DNA of 64,000 nt from Pseudomonas sp. ANT_H4 (GCF_008369295.1 NZ_VOBG01000012.1:62001-126000); one strand, 5' to 3'; numbered from the stretch's first letter, positions 19,731 through 29,950 are shown. The notes: generated from the letters alone by a model not told the origin. Numbers and translations are program-made.

Positions 19731-21878
19731 TCAAACCTTGAACTGATCCATCAACCCCTGCTGCTGATTGGCCAGGCTGTTCAACGCCTGGCTAACCCGC
19801 GCCGACTCGTTGGCCTGCTCGGACAACGACTCGGTCACATCGCGAATAGTCGCCACGTTGCTGTTGATCTCCTCGGCCACGGCACTTTGCTCCTCGGCGG
19901 CGCTGGCAATCTGCAGGTTCATATCGCTGATCACCGTCACCGCCTCGCCGATCTGGCGTAAGGCCGTGACCGCCTGGCCTACCTGTTCGACACTGCCCTG
20001 GGCCTGGCGATGGCTGTTGCTCATGGAGCCAACCACCTCTTGGGTACCGTTCTGCAATTGCTCAATCACCAGGCGAGTTTCCTCCACCGACTCCTGGGTA
20101 CGCCGGGCTAAGTTGCGCACTTCATCGGCAACCACCGCAAAACCACGACCGGCCTCACCGGCACGGGCGGCTTCGATGGCCGCGTTGAGCGCCAGCAGGT
20201 TGGTCTGTTCGGCGATGGCGCGGATCACTTCCAGCACCGAACCGATCTTCTCGCTGTTGGCGGCCAGGCCCTCGACTTGAGCCATCGCCGTGCTCATGTC
20301 GGCGGCCAGATGCCCGATGCTGGTGGTGGTACGGTCAATCACGGTCAAGCCTTCGCGGGTGGCCTTATCGGCATCGCGGGCGGCCTGTGCTGCCTGGGCG
20401 GCGCTGCGGGCGACGTCCTGGGCGGTGGCGCTCATCTCGTGGGAGGCGGTGGCCACCTGATCGACCTGGCGGTATTGCTGCTCCATGCCGGCGCTGGTCT
20501 GGGTGGCAATGGCGGCGGACTGGTCGGCGGTGCCACGTGCGTCCTGCACCGAACGCTTGACCTCGGCGATGATCGGTTGAAGTTTGTCGAGGAAACGGTT
20601 GAACCAGCCGGCCAGCTCACCGAGTTCATCCCGCTTGTCGTAGGCCAGGCGCCGGGTCAGGTCGCCTTCGCCGCTGGCAATGTCTTCCAGCATGCGCGCC
20701 ACGCCAAGGATTGGCCGGGTCACGCTGCGGGCCATCAGCCACACCAGCAACAGGCCGACCACCGCTGCCAAGAGGCCCAGGCCCAGTTCCAGCAGGGTGC
20801 CCTTGGTGTTATCAGCGTCCAGTTCGGCCTTTAGGGCTTCGGCGGGACCGATCAGAACTTTTTCCGGCACGTTCAGCAACACGCCCCAGGGCTTGCCGTC
20901 GGGAATCGGTTGGAAGGGCGCCAGCACCTTGAGTTGATGGTCGGTGCGCAGGCTATGTGTCTGGGCGCCGGCGGCCAGTGCGCTGATCAGTTGCGCGCCG
21001 CTGGCGGTGTCAACGCTGTCCAGGCGCTGGCTGAGTTTGCTGGCGTCCGGGCTGTAGCCGGCCAGCAGGCCCACCGGGCTGATGATGCTGACGTTGGTCT
21101 GGCCGTTATAAAGCTTCTGGCTGGCGCGTTGGCTGATTGTCTGCAGGCTGTTGAGGTTGATGTCTACCGACAGCGAGGCGATGACTTTGCCGTCCACCAT
21201 CAACGGGAAGACGATGCTGGTCATCAGCACGTTTTGCCCATCGATCACATAGAAGTAGGGCTCGATTACACACGGCTTGAGGGTGTTGCGTGGGCAGGTG
21301 AACCAGGCGTTGGCCTTTTCGCCGCTGGGTCCGACACTGGTGTCGGACATGTCGCTTTCGGGAAGCGGCATGGAGGTCAATGTGCCGGGTGTTGGCTGTG
21401 ACCAGTAGAGGGCGAATCGACCTTTTTCGTTGCTGCCCAGATCTTTCTGGCCGGTAAACAGTTCGTCCTTGCCATCCAGCGCATTGGCCTCGAACACCAG
21501 GGACAGGCCCAGCAGGTCGGGGTTGGCTTGCAGCGCCGCCTTGACCTGGCGGGTCAGGTCTTCGCGCAGGTCGAAGGCATCCAGGAAGCGCTTCTCGGCT
21601 TGTTCGCGCAGGAACAGTACCTGACGGGAAAACCCGTGACCGTACTGATAGGCGTCCATGAATTGCTGGCGAATGCCCAGCGCCTGCACTTCACCCTGGG
21701 CCTCGATACGGGCCTGGGCCGCGACGTCGAGCATCTCCATGCTGGAGGCTTTGACCCGCAGGGAACTTTGCTCCATGCGATACAGCGAAAGACCCACCAG
21801 CAGGGTCACGATCCCCAGCAGGCAAAGGCCGGCCAGGAGGGTGATTTTCCATTGAATGGACAGCTGTCTGAGCGACAT
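19731..21878 (-). CDS. Methyl-accepting chemotaxis protein, large periplasmic (dCache-type) sensor
   Basis: A 715-residue chemoreceptor. TM1 is near residues 13-32, a long periplasmic region spans about 33-360 with the Cache-like stretches [16 protein letters not shown] and [16 protein letters not shown]2 is about 365-385, then HAMP, and the signalling tip around [20 protein letters not shown]. No CheR pentapeptide tail is seen. Its length and its place beside a transporter and a second receptor recall P. aeruginosa PA2654 (TlpQ, sensing histamine and polyamines); this is from memory and needs alignment. Confidence 0.88.
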   Translation of the reverse strand: MSLRQLSIQWKITLLAGLCLLGIVTLLVGLSLYRMEQSSLRVKASSMEMLDVAAQARIEAQGEVQALGIRQQFMDAYQYGHGFSRQVLFLREQAEKRFLDAFDLREDLTRQVKAALQANPDLLGLSLVFEANALDGKDELFTGQKDLGSNEKGRFALYWSQPTPGTLTSMPLPESDMSDTSVGPSGEKANAWFTCPRNTLKPCVIEPYFYVIDGQNVLMTSIVFPLMVDGKVIASLSVDINLNSLQTISQRASQKLYNGQTNVSIISPVGLLAGYSPDASKLSQRLDSVDTASGAQLISALAAGAQTHSLRTDHQLKVLAPFQPIPDGKPWGVLLNVPEKVLIGPAEALKAELDADNTKGTLLELGLGLLAAVVGLLLVWLMARSVTRPILGVARMLEDIASGEGDLTRRLAYDKRDELGELAGWFNRFLDKLQPIIAEVKRSVQDARGTADQSAAIATQTSAGMEQQYRQVDQVATASHEMSATAQDVARSAAQAAQAARDADKATREGLTVIDRTTTSIGHLAADMSTAMAQVEGLAANSEKIGSVLEVIRAIAEQTNLLALNAAIEAARAGEAGRGFAVVADEVRNLARRTQESVEETRLVIEQLQNGTQEVVGSMSNSHRQAQGSVEQVGQAVTALRQIGEAVTVISDMNLQIASAAEEQSAVAEEINSNVATIRDVTESLSEQANESARVSQALNSLANQQQGLMDQFKV

Positions 21879-22131
21879 GGAGATCCTTAACCTTCGTTAC
21901 GGCAGAGATGATTAACTGTATCGGCGGCTCGGGTTTTTTCTTTATTCATACGCCCAATTGAATCGCTGCCAGCGACGTCGCTCTTTGACATGCTGCTCCA
22001 CCTGCTGCAAAGTGCGCGCCCTCTAATAAAACTCCCTTTTTGCTTCCCTTCCGGCAGCCGTTCTCGACGGTAGCCAGGGCGGATGTGTGCCGTTTGTTGC
22101 TGTTTTTTATGTTTTCTGTCTTGAGGTAACC

Positions 22132-23454
22132 ATGATAAATGCAGTCATTGCCGCGGTCGGCACCATGCTGGTGCTCAGCCTGTCCCGTGTGCATGTGGTC
22201 ATCGCGATCATTGTCGGCGCCCTGGTGGGCGGCTTGACCGGTGGGCTGGGTATCGATGCGACGCTGAAGGCGTTCAACAGCGGCCTGGGCGGCGGCGCCA
22301 CGGTGGCGTTGTCCTACGCCTTGCTCGGTGCTTTCGCGGTGGCGATTGCCAAGTCTGGCCTGGCCCACGCCTTGGCGGACAAGGCCCTGCTGCTGGTGGA
22401 TCGCCAGGAAGCCAACGGTGGCAACCACGTCAAATGGGTACTGATCGGCCTGCTCTGGGCGGTGGCCATCGCCTCGCAGAACATCCTGCCGATTCATATC
22501 GCCTTTATCCCGCTGCTGGTGCCGCCGCTTCTATATGTGCTGACCAAGCTGCAACTGGACCGCCGCCTGATTGCCTGCGTCATGACCTTCGGTCTGATCA
22601 CCCCCTATATGTTCCTGCCCGTGGGTTTCGGCAATATCTTCCTCAACCAGATCCTGCTGGCCAACGTTGCCAAGAGCGGGGTGGACATCAGTCAGGTCAA
22701 CGTCACCCACGCCATGAGTATTCCGGCACTGGGCATGGTGTTCGGGCTGCTGGTGGCGGTGTTTATCAGCTACCGCAAGAAACGCGTGTACGACCTGGAG
22801 AAAATCGAGCGGGTCGAGCAGGTCGTCGTGCAATACAACCCGTTGACTCTATTGGTGGCCGGCCTGGCGATTGCCTCTGCGTTCATTATCCAGTTGTGGC
22901 TGGATTCGATGATCATCGGCGCCCTGGCCGGGTTCCTGATCTTCTCGGTGTCGGGCATCGTGCGCTGGCGTGACACTGACGATCTGTTCACCGAAGGCAT
23001 GAAGATGATGGCGATGATCGGCTTCATCATGATCGCCGCGTCGGGTTTTGCCGAAGTGCTCAAGGCCACCGGCGAAGTGCAGACCCTGGTGCAAGCGTCC
23101 GCCGCCTTCATCGGCAATAGTCGTGGTGTGGGCGCCTTACTGATGTTGCTGGTCGGGCTGCTGGTGACCATGGGCATCGGCTCGTCGTTCTCCACGGTGC
23201 CGATCCTTGCTGCGATTTTCGTGCCGCTGTGTGTGCAGCTGGGGTTCAGCCCGCTGGCGATCGTTTGCATCGTCGGTACGGCCGGCGCCCTGGGCGATGC
23301 CGGTTCGCCAGCCTCAGACTCGACACTGGGCCCGACCTCGGGCTTGAACATCGACGGCCAGCATCACCATATCTGGGACACCGTGGTGCCGACGTTCCTG
23401 CACTACAACCTGCCGTTGCTGGCGTTTGGCTGGTTTGCCGCGATGACCTTGTGA
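22132..23454 (+). CDS. Na+/H+ antiporter-like transporter (YuiF-type, PA2653-like)
   Basis: A 440-residue membrane protein with about 11-12 helices. The conserved stretches [15 protein letters not shown] and [20 protein letters not shown] match the Na+/H+ antiporter family related to NhaC and GntP-like carriers. The ATG at 22132 lies behind a TTGAGGTAACC site. Between two chemoreceptors, it may import the compound the receptors detect, for example an amino acid or amine. The true substrate is not readable from sequence. Confidence 0.8.
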   Translation: MINAVIAAVGTMLVLSLSRVHVVIAIIVGALVGGLTGGLGIDATLKAFNSGLGGGATVALSYALLGAFAVAIAKSGLAHALADKALLLVDRQEANGGNHVKWVLIGLLWAVAIASQNILPIHIAFIPLLVPPLLYVLTKLQLDRRLIACVMTFGLITPYMFLPVGFGNIFLNQILLANVAKSGVDISQVNVTHAMSIPALGMVFGLLVAVFISYRKKRVYDLEKIERVEQVVVQYNPLTLLVAGLAIASAFIIQLWLDSMIIGALAGFLIFSVSGIVRWRDTDDLFTEGMKMMAMIGFIMIAASGFAEVLKATGEVQTLVQASAAFIGNSRGVGALLMLLVGLLVTMGIGSSFSTVPILAAIFVPLCVQLGFSPLAIVCIVGTAGALGDAGSPASDSTLGPTSGLNIDGQHHHIWDTVVPTFLHYNLPLLAFGWFAAMTL

Positions 23455-23466
23455 CGTTGAATTGTC

Positions 23467-23498
23467 TTGTGGCGATCCGACAAGCCCGCTCGCCACAA
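23467..23498. repeat. REP-like palindrome
   Basis: TTGTGGCGA ... TCGCCACAA, arms of 9 bases around an imperfect GC-rich centre containing CAAGCCCGC, in the gap after the transporter gene. The same element type recurs at 29997 and 39549. Confidence 0.7.
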
Positions 23499-23573
23499 CA
23501 AGCTCGCGCCTACAGTTTTATCCCCTCAGGCCGTTAACCCTCTTACGTCGCCCCTATACGAGAGAGAAAAGCC

Positions 23574-25253
23574 ATGCGCCTTAGCCTGAAGGCCAAAGTA
23601 CTGTCCCTCGCAGTACTGCCCGTTCTGTTGTTTGCCGTGGTCATCAGCCTGACCACGGTGTGGATTCTCCAGGAGCAAGCCCGTAACGAGGTCGAAGAAA
23701 CCCGTCAGAACTTACTCAATGACGCCAAGGTCACCCTGCAGAGTTATGTCGAGGTGGCAATGACTACCATCAAACCGCTCTACGATGCCGCCGCCCCAGG
23801 CGACACGGCCGCGCGGGCGCAGGTGGTCAAGCTGCTGTCGAACACCCGCTACGGCAAGGATGGCTACTTCTTTGGCTACGACTCCGAAACCATTCGCCTG
23901 TTCAAGGGCAACAGCCCTGAGGGCGTTGGCAAAAGCTTCAAGGACAACCGGGACCCCAACGGCGTCTACGTCAATCGTGACCTGGTAAAAGTGGGCAAGG
24001 ATGGCACGCATTACCTGCAATACAGTTCGACGCAGCCTGGGCAAACGGCCTTGGTGCCCAAACTCGGCTACACCGAATACTTGCCCAAGTGGGACATGGT
24101 CATCGGTACCGCGGTCAATCTGGATGGCATCGAGGCTCAGGTCGCCGAGGTCGAGGTCAAGGTTCATGAGCGCATGGAAGGCGTACTGATGAGCATCATC
24201 GGCATCGCCGTGGTGGTGCTGTTGGTGATCGCTGCTGTCGGCATGCTGGTGGCCAATACCATCCTGCGGCCGCTACACCTGATGAAAGTCAACCTTGACG
24301 ACATCGCCGCCGGCGAAGGTGACTTGACCCGTCGCCTGGAAATCACCAGCCAGGATGAGCTTGGAGAGTTGGCGGGTTCGTTCAACTGTTTTGTCGACAA
24401 GATCCACGGTCTGGTGCGCCAGATCACCGAAATGACCTCGCAACTCACTGGCCTTGTCAGCCAGGTCTCCGATCAGGCTCATCGCTCGGAACAGGCGATG
24501 GAGCGTCAACGTCACGAGACTGACCAAGTGGCGACGGCTATCAATGAAATGTCCTCGGCGGCCCATGAAGTGGCCCGCAGTGCCCAGGGTGCGGCAGTGG
24601 CGGCGCAACAGACCGACGCCGAAGGCCAGGCTGCCAAGCGTGTGGTGGACGGCAGCATTGCGCAGATCCATGCGCTGGTGAATGACATCCGCAGCAGCGG
24701 CGTGTCCCTGGACAGCCTGCAGCATGACGTTTCGTCGATTGTCAGCGTGCTCGGGGTGATTCGCTCGATTGCCGATCAGACCAATCTGCTGGCCCTCAAC
24801 GCCGCCATCGAAGCGGCCCGCGCGGGTGAAGCCGGTCGTGGTTTTGCGGTGGTGGCCGATGAGGTGCGGGCCTTGGCCAGCCGCACCCAGCAAAGCACCC
24901 AGGAAATCCAGGGCATGATCGACCGCCTGCAAAAGGGCACCGAGGCGGCCGTGGAAGCCATGCGCCGCTCCAGCGATGCTGGCGATGGCACCTCGGCCCA
25001 GGCCAACGAAGCCGGTGCGTCTCTGGACGCCATGGCCCAGTTGATCGGCACCATTAACTCAATGAACGCGCAGATCGCCAGCGCCGCCGAAGAGCAGACT
25101 GCCGTAGCCGAAGAGATCAACCGCAGCGTGCATCAGATTGCCGTGGCGGTGGACAGCGTGGCGGATGAGACTCAGCTGGGCGCGCAGACGTCCCGTAGCC
25201 TTGCTGATCTGGGGCAGCGGCTGGGCAAGTTGGTGGGGCAGTTCAGAATCTGA
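23574..25253 (+). CDS. Methyl-accepting chemotaxis protein with sCache_2 sensor
   Basis: A 559-residue chemoreceptor: TM1 about 8-30, a single small Cache sensor about 31-200 (TRYGKDGYFFGYDS, KDGTHYLQYSS, LPKWDMVIGTAVNLD), TM2 about 205-227, HAMP, and the conserved hairpin tip [20 protein letters not shown]. Single Cache_2 domains in Pseudomonas often bind small organic acids. Gene order suggests PA2652 (CtpM, a malate receptor) as the counterpart, an inference by synteny recalled from memory. Confidence 0.9.
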   Translation: MRLSLKAKVLSLAVLPVLLFAVVISLTTVWILQEQARNEVEETRQNLLNDAKVTLQSYVEVAMTTIKPLYDAAAPGDTAARAQVVKLLSNTRYGKDGYFFGYDSETIRLFKGNSPEGVGKSFKDNRDPNGVYVNRDLVKVGKDGTHYLQYSSTQPGQTALVPKLGYTEYLPKWDMVIGTAVNLDGIEAQVAEVEVKVHERMEGVLMSIIGIAVVVLLVIAAVGMLVANTILRPLHLMKVNLDDIAAGEGDLTRRLEITSQDELGELAGSFNCFVDKIHGLVRQITEMTSQLTGLVSQVSDQAHRSEQAMERQRHETDQVATAINEMSSAAHEVARSAQGAAVAAQQTDAEGQAAKRVVDGSIAQIHALVNDIRSSGVSLDSLQHDVSSIVSVLGVIRSIADQTNLLALNAAIEAARAGEAGRGFAVVADEVRALASRTQQSTQEIQGMIDRLQKGTEAAVEAMRRSSDAGDGTSAQANEAGASLDAMAQLIGTINSMNAQIASAAEEQTAVAEEINRSVHQIAVAVDSVADETQLGAQTSRSLADLGQRLGKLVGQFRI

Positions 25254-25256
25254 TTC

Positions 25257-25310
25257 AGGCGATGAGGCGCCTATACGGGCCTCATCGCGGGCAAGCCTGC
25301 GATGAGGCCG
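25257..25310. repeat. REP-like inverted repeats after the chemoreceptor gene
   Basis: GATGAGGC ... GCCTCATC (25261-25286), followed by GCGGGCAAGCCTGCGATGAGGCC, so two overlapping GC-rich inverted repeats sharing the GATGAGGC word. It may also serve as a weak terminator between the convergent genes. Confidence 0.6.
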
Positions 25311-25332
25311 GAACAGGTACCCTCAATTTCCC

Positions 25333-26652
25333 TTAAACATCACGCATCAAAAGCCCAAACCGCAGATCCATCTCCATGGGTATCGGCACATACACGGTAT
25401 GCCCATCCCCCGGTGCTACCTCGATTGCCTCGCCTTTACCGTTCTGCATCATCCCTAGATCAAAATGAAAATTTCCCGCCGGCGTCATCAACTCCAGATG
25501 ATTGCCCACGGCAAAGCGATTCTTCACCTTGACCTCGGCCAACTCCCCACGCCGCTCACCTGTCAACTCACCGACAAACTGCTGGCGCTCCGACACTGAG
25601 CTGCCGTTCTGATAGTTCTGATACTCGTCATGCACATGTCGACGCAGGAAGCCTTCGGTGTAGCCGCGCTGGGCTAGGGACTCCAGATTGGTCATCAGGC
25701 CACGGTCAAACTCCCGTCCGGCGACCGCGTCATCAATGGCCTGGCGGTAGACCTGGGTGGTGCGTGCGCAATAGAAATGTGATTTGGTCCGGCCTTCGAT
25801 CTTCAGCGAATGCACGCCCATCCGGGTCAGGCGCTCGACGTGCTGCACCGCCCGCAAATCCTTGGCGTTCATGATGTAGGTGCCGTGCTCGTCTTCGAAC
25901 ACTGGCATCTGTTCGTCCGGGCGATTGGCTTCCTGGAGCAGGAATACCTGGTCGGTGGGGGCGCCAAAGCCCAGGGTCGGCTCGGGTTGATATTCCTGGA
26001 CGATATCGCCGGCGGCGTTTTCCACCGCAGGCGTCGCCTGGTACTTCCAGCGGCAGGCATTGGTGCAAGTGCCCTGGTTGGCGTCACGCTTGTTCATGTA
26101 ACCCGACAGCAGGCAGCGTCCGGAGTAGGCCATGCACAGCGCACCATGGACAAAGATTTCCAGCTCCATGGCTGGCACCTGCTGGCGGATTTCAGCGATC
26201 TCTTCCAGGGACAGTTCCCTGGACAGGATGATCCGGCAGATCCCTTGCTGCTGCCAGAACTCGACGCTCGCCCAGTTCACCGTATTGGCCTGCACCGACA
26301 GGTGAATCGGCATCTGCGGGAAGTGTCGGCGCACCAGCATGATCAAGCCCGGATCGGACATGATCAACGCGTCCGGCCCCATGGCGATCACAGGCGCCAT
26401 GTCCTTGAGGAAGGTTTTTAGCTTGGCGTTGTGGGGCGCGATGTTGACCACCACGTAGAAACGCTTGCCCTGGGCATGGGCCTCCTCGATGCCGAGGGCC
26501 AGGTTGGCATGGTCGAACTCGTTATTGCGCACCCGCAGACTGTAGCGCGGTTGCCCGGCGTACACCGCATCGGCGCCGTAGGCGAAGGCGTAGCGCATGT
26601 TTTTCAGGGTGCCGGCGGGAGCTAGCAATTCGGGGGCGAGGGCAGGGAACAT
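25333..26652 (-). CDS. trhP: Peptidase U32 family tRNA hydroxylation protein
   Basis: A 439-residue YegQ/TrhP homologue needed for making 5-hydroxyuridine at the tRNA wobble position. The N-terminus APELLAPAGTLKNMRYAFAYG is typical of U32 proteins. The cysteine cluster is in HGALCMAYSGRCLLSGY and NQGTCTNACRW, probably an iron-sulfur site. Despite the family name no protease activity is expected. It is monocistronic. Confidence 0.88.
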   Translation of the reverse strand: MFPALAPELLAPAGTLKNMRYAFAYGADAVYAGQPRYSLRVRNNEFDHANLALGIEEAHAQGKRFYVVVNIAPHNAKLKTFLKDMAPVIAMGPDALIMSDPGLIMLVRRHFPQMPIHLSVQANTVNWASVEFWQQQGICRIILSRELSLEEIAEIRQQVPAMELEIFVHGALCMAYSGRCLLSGYMNKRDANQGTCTNACRWKYQATPAVENAAGDIVQEYQPEPTLGFGAPTDQVFLLQEANRPDEQMPVFEDEHGTYIMNAKDLRAVQHVERLTRMGVHSLKIEGRTKSHFYCARTTQVYRQAIDDAVAGREFDRGLMTNLESLAQRGYTEGFLRRHVHDEYQNYQNGSSVSERQQFVGELTGERRGELAEVKVKNRFAVGNHLELMTPAGNFHFDLGMMQNGKGEAIEVAPGDGHTVYVPIPMEMDLRFGLLMRDV

Positions 26653-26814
26653 GAGGACTTCGATCGCAAAAGGGTGGCAGGGTAATCGAACCCGGCCTGG
26701 GCTTTATTGATCTGCGTCTATTCTGTAGGGACAAAGATGGCACTCGCAGGATTTGCGGCGGACTAAGCAACAGGGCGCGCTGGGCGCTCTGTGTTTTTCT
26801 GGCATGGATTGGAC

Positions 26815-27876
26815 ATGAACCAAACGAATTTGCAATTCAAAACCCTGCTGTTGCTGCTGGCCCTGGTGACCAGTGCGTTTCTCTGGATACTGCTGCCGTT
26901 CTACGGCGCAGTGTTCTGGGCGATTATTCTGGGGATCGTCTTTGCGCCCCTGCAGCAGCGCCTGCAGCTGCGGTTTGGCTGGAATAGAAACCTGACGTCA
27001 CTCTCTACCCTGCTGGTCTGCCTGGTAATCGCGATTTTGCCGGTGATCATCACCAGTGCCTTGCTGGTGCAGGAAGGCGCGACGCTGTACAAAAATATTG
27101 AAAGCGGCAAACTGGACATTGCCGGCTATATCGAGCAATTCAAGACCCTTCTGCCGCCGTATTTCCAGCACCTTCTGGATCGCTTCGGCATGGGCAACCT
27201 GGAAGGGCTGCGGGAAAAAATCGTCAAGGGCGCCATGCAAGGCAGCCAGTTCTTCGCCAGCCAGGCGTTCAGCTTTGGCCAGGGCACCTTTGATTTCCTT
27301 GTCAGTTTTTTCATCATGCTGTACTTGCTGTTTTTCCTGCTGCGCGACGGCCCTGAACTGGTACGCAAGGTGCGCACGGCGGTGCCGCTGGCCGAACCAC
27401 AGAAGCGTCGCTTGCAACTGAAGTTCAACCGGGTGGTGCGCGCTACCGTCAAGGGCAACCTACTGGTGGCCGTGACCCAGGGCGCGCTGGGCGGTTTGAT
27501 CTTCTGGTTTCTGGATATTCCCAGTGCATTGCTGTGGGCGGTATTGATGGCGTTTCTGTCACTGCTACCGGCAGTGGGCGCGGGGATTGTCTGGGCCCCG
27601 GTGGCGGCATACTTCCTGCTCAGCGGTTCGATCTGGCAAGGGGTGGTGCTGGCGCTGTTCGGCATTTTTGTGATCGGCCTGGTGGACAACGTGCTGCGGC
27701 CGATCCTGGTAGGCAAGGACACCAAGATGCCCGATTACCTGATTCTGATCTCGACCTTGGGCGGCCTGTCGATCTTCGGTCTCAATGGGTTTGTCATCGG
27801 GCCGTTGATCGCTGCGTTGTTCATGTCGAGCTGGGCGCTGTTCGTCGAAACCAAGCCACGGGTACGATTGCCTTAG
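26815..27876 (+). CDS. AI-2E family transporter (YdiK/PerM-like)
   Basis: A 353-residue membrane protein with about eight helices and the family pattern LLPFYGAVFWAIILGIVFAP near the N-terminus and PAVGAGIVWAPVA then DNVLRPILVG in the second half. The family name comes from AI-2 export by one member; many members move other substrates such as Na+/H+. I used the ATG at 26815; its ribosome site is weak. It converges on the small gene at 27873 with a 4-bp overlap. Confidence 0.85.
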   Translation: MNQTNLQFKTLLLLLALVTSAFLWILLPFYGAVFWAIILGIVFAPLQQRLQLRFGWNRNLTSLSTLLVCLVIAILPVIITSALLVQEGATLYKNIESGKLDIAGYIEQFKTLLPPYFQHLLDRFGMGNLEGLREKIVKGAMQGSQFFASQAFSFGQGTFDFLVSFFIMLYLLFFLLRDGPELVRKVRTAVPLAEPQKRRLQLKFNRVVRATVKGNLLVAVTQGALGGLIFWFLDIPSALLWAVLMAFLSLLPAVGAGIVWAPVAAYFLLSGSIWQGVVLALFGIFVIGLVDNVLRPILVGKDTKMPDYLILISTLGGLSIFGLNGFVIGPLIAALFMSSWALFVETKPRVRLP

Positions 27877-28052
27877 GCTTGGAAACAGTGAGCCATCTTG
27901 CGTGACAGGGCCTGGGCGTCGGGCAATGAGGTGAGCGGGCCGCTGATGGCCTCGCCGTCCCGTACCAGGTACCAGCAGGCGAGTAAACCCAGATCCCTGA
28001 GTGGGGCGGGAACGGCGCTGCCGATGACGGACATGATTTTAATAGTGGGCAT
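27873..28052 (-). CDS. Small conserved-looking hypothetical protein
   Basis: A 59-residue frame (PTIKIMSVIGSAVPAPLRD...) with a strong GGAGG site 5 bases before the ATG at 28052. It has an amphipathic middle LLACWYLVRDGEAISGP. It ends in a 4-base overlap with the convergent permease, the compact packing typical of real genes. No family recognised. Confidence 0.55.
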   Translation of the reverse strand: MPTIKIMSVIGSAVPAPLRDLGLLACWYLVRDGEAISGPLTSLPDAQALSRKMAHCFQA

Positions 28053-28165
28053 ATCTACCTCCATTTCTCTATGGCGTTCACCTTACGGTTCATACGCCTT
28101 GGGGAGAAATCACCCTGCTCGATAGTCGACATCACTGTCATCGAGACAAGCGCGGCATGCTGCGA

Positions 28166-28360
28166 TCAGTCAACCACCTGATCGAGCATGCTCACCACTT
28201 CCTGTTCGCTGAGCAGGCCCTTGCGGACCAGGTTTTCCGTTAGCAGCGAGAGGAACTTGGCGCTGCGATGGCCTTCCAGGTGCTTGAGTTCGGTCAAGGC
28301 GCTATAGACCTTGCTGGAAGTGCAGAGGCCGGCAGTGCGGTGCGGGTTCTGTGTGGGCAT
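28166..28360 (-). CDS. Small hypothetical protein
   Basis: A 64-residue frame with an AAGGA site about 10 bases before its ATG. The C-terminal half (LLTENLVRKGLLSEQEVVSMLDQV) reads like an amphipathic helical motif. It lies 113 bp from the neighbouring small gene. No family recognised. Confidence 0.6.
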   Translation of the reverse strand: MPTQNPHRTAGLCTSSKVYSALTELKHLEGHRSAKFLSLLTENLVRKGLLSEQEVVSMLDQVVD

Positions 28361-28550
28361 GCTGGGGCGTCCTTGTTGTTATGAGTTGTCAGGGGTGGAC
28401 AGTTTTGATAGTGAAAGCGTGACATGACGAAAACATGACAGCACGAACCCGGTTTGGGCAAGTGCACATTGACTCAATGATGTCGGATTTAACCGCAGCC
28501 ATTGTCCTCACAACGACCTCGGCAAGATTTATTCAGGCCGTATGAGCCAT

Positions 28551-28580
28551 AAAAAAGGCCCCGCAGCTGCTGCGAGGCCT
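28551..28580 (-). terminator. Rho-independent terminator
   Basis: AGGCCTCGCAGC ... GCTGCGGGGCCT read on the minus strand forms a strong stem with one mismatch, followed by six T. It lies 24 bp downstream of the Tyr/Pro-repeat gene. Confidence 0.85.
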
Positions 28581-28604
28581 GTTCAGGTGTCTCAGTCAAA
28601 CAAG

Positions 28605-28970
28605 TTACCAGCCGCGGCCATAATAGCCGTGGGGCGGGCCGTAGTAGCCGCGAGGTGGGCCGTAATAACCTCGTGGTGGCCCGTAGTAGACCGGGGCAGG
28701 GCGGTAATAAACCGGCTGTTGCACGTAGACCGGTTGTGGCTGGTAGTAGACCGGCGGTGGAGCCGCGTATACCGGCTGCGGCTGGACATACACCGGTTGC
28801 TCTACATAGACCGGCCGGGATTGGTTGGCGATCACCGAACCCACTACGGCTGCACCGACGACGGCGCCGATTACGGCCGGGCCACCCCAGCCACCACCGT
28901 GGGCAGAGGCTTGGCCTGCCACAGCAAGTGCACCGATCAGCAACGCGATCTTGGGGATTTTACGAATCAT
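28605..28970 (-). CDS. Secreted Tyr/Pro-rich repeat protein
   Basis: A 121-residue protein. It has a signal peptide (KIALLIGALAVAGQASA), then HGGGWGGP and a glycine-zipper-like hydrophobic segment (VIGAVVGAAVVGSVIA). The rest is low complexity: PVYVQPQPVY-type repeats and a C-terminal (GPPRGYY)3 block visible as 24-bp DNA repeats at 28617-28690. The ATG at 28970 has GAGGA 6 bases upstream. It is probably an envelope-associated structural or stress protein; function unknown. Confidence 0.8.
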   Translation of the reverse strand: MIRKIPKIALLIGALAVAGQASAHGGGWGGPAVIGAVVGAAVVGSVIANQSRPVYVEQPVYVQPQPVYAAPPPVYYQPQPVYVQQPVYYRPAPVYYGPPRGYYGPPRGYYGPPHGYYGRGW

Positions 28971-29131
28971 GGTCATTCCTCGGTTGGTCCCTGCGCTTGT
29001 GGTCTGCAATCAATAGACTCAAGGATTGTCGCGGGGATACTTTTAAGACAGCGTATTTCTGAAAAACAGCACAGCCGGTAGGTAAAGGTTGTGTAAGGTC
29101 TGTACCGATTTGCTTACTCAAGGAGTTACTC

Positions 29132-29950
29132 ATGCTGATGAACCCCAACAAGGACACCCAACTGTGCATGTCACTGTCGGGGCGCCCCGGGAATTTTGGC
29201 CTGCGCTTTCACAACCACCTGTATGAACAATTGGGTCTGAATTTTTACTACAAGGCCTTCAGTAGTCAGGATTTGCCCGGCGCCGTGGCCGGTATCCGCG
29301 CTCTGGGCATTCGCGGTTGCGGTGTGTCCATGCCGTTCAAGGAAGCCTGCATTGCCCTGGTGGACGAGTTGGACGATTCGGCCAGGGCTATCGCTTCGAT
29401 CAATACCATCGTCAACACCGCCGGGCACCTCAAGGCCTACAACACCGACTACATCGCCATTGAACAATTGCTGAAAAAACATGCGGTGCCCAAGGATTCG
29501 ACCTTCGCCCTGCACGGGAGCGGCGGTATGGCCAAGGCCGTGGCCAGCGCATTGCGCGATGGCGGCTACACCAAGGGCGTGATTGTTGCGCGCAACGAAG
29601 CCGCCGGCAGGGCATTGGCGCAAAGCCTGGGGTATGAGTGGCAGGCGCAATTGGGCGACCTGCGCCCGCAGATGCTGATCAATGTGACGCCCATCGGCAT
29701 GACCGGCGGCCCGCAAGCCGAGCAGTTGGCCTTTGACGCCGATGCCATCGATGCTGCTGACACTGTGTTCGATGTAGTGGCGATTCCTGCGGAAACCCCG
29801 TTGATTCAGCGCGGTCGTGCCCAGGGCAAGCGGGTGATTACTGGTCTGGAAGTGATCGCGATCCAGGCGCTGGAGCAGTTTGTGCTGTACACCGGCGTGC
29901 GGCCGACGGATGAGCAGTTTCAGGCTGCGGTGGCGTTTGCTAGGGGGTAA
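29132..29950 (+). CDS. Shikimate/quinate 5-dehydrogenase family protein
   Basis: A 272-residue AroE-fold enzyme. The substrate side shows CMSLSGRPGNFGLRFHN, SMPFKEACIALVD, SINTIV and AYNTDYIA with the catalytic Lys in PFKEA. The nucleotide domain shows HGSGGMAKAV. The SLSGRPG start differs from canonical AroE (GxPIxHSxSP), so this is a divergent paralog (AroE-like or SdhL type) rather than the housekeeping aroE. AAGGAG lies 6 bases before the ATG. Confidence 0.8.
   Translation: MLMNPNKDTQLCMSLSGRPGNFGLRFHNHLYEQLGLNFYYKAFSSQDLPGAVAGIRALGIRGCGVSMPFKEACIALVDELDDSARAIASINTIVNTAGHLKAYNTDYIAIEQLLKKHAVPKDSTFALHGSGGMAKAVASALRDGGYTKGVIVARNEAAGRALAQSLGYEWQAQLGDLRPQMLINVTPIGMTGGPQAEQLAFDADAIDAADTVFDVVAIPAETPLIQRGRAQGKRVITGLEVIAIQALEQFVLYTGVRPTDEQFQAAVAFARG

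Noticed and set aside
28617..28690. Possible CRISPR array from regularly spaced 24-bp units
   Set aside because: The units are contiguous coding repeats (GPPRGYY), with no unique spacers and no cas genes.
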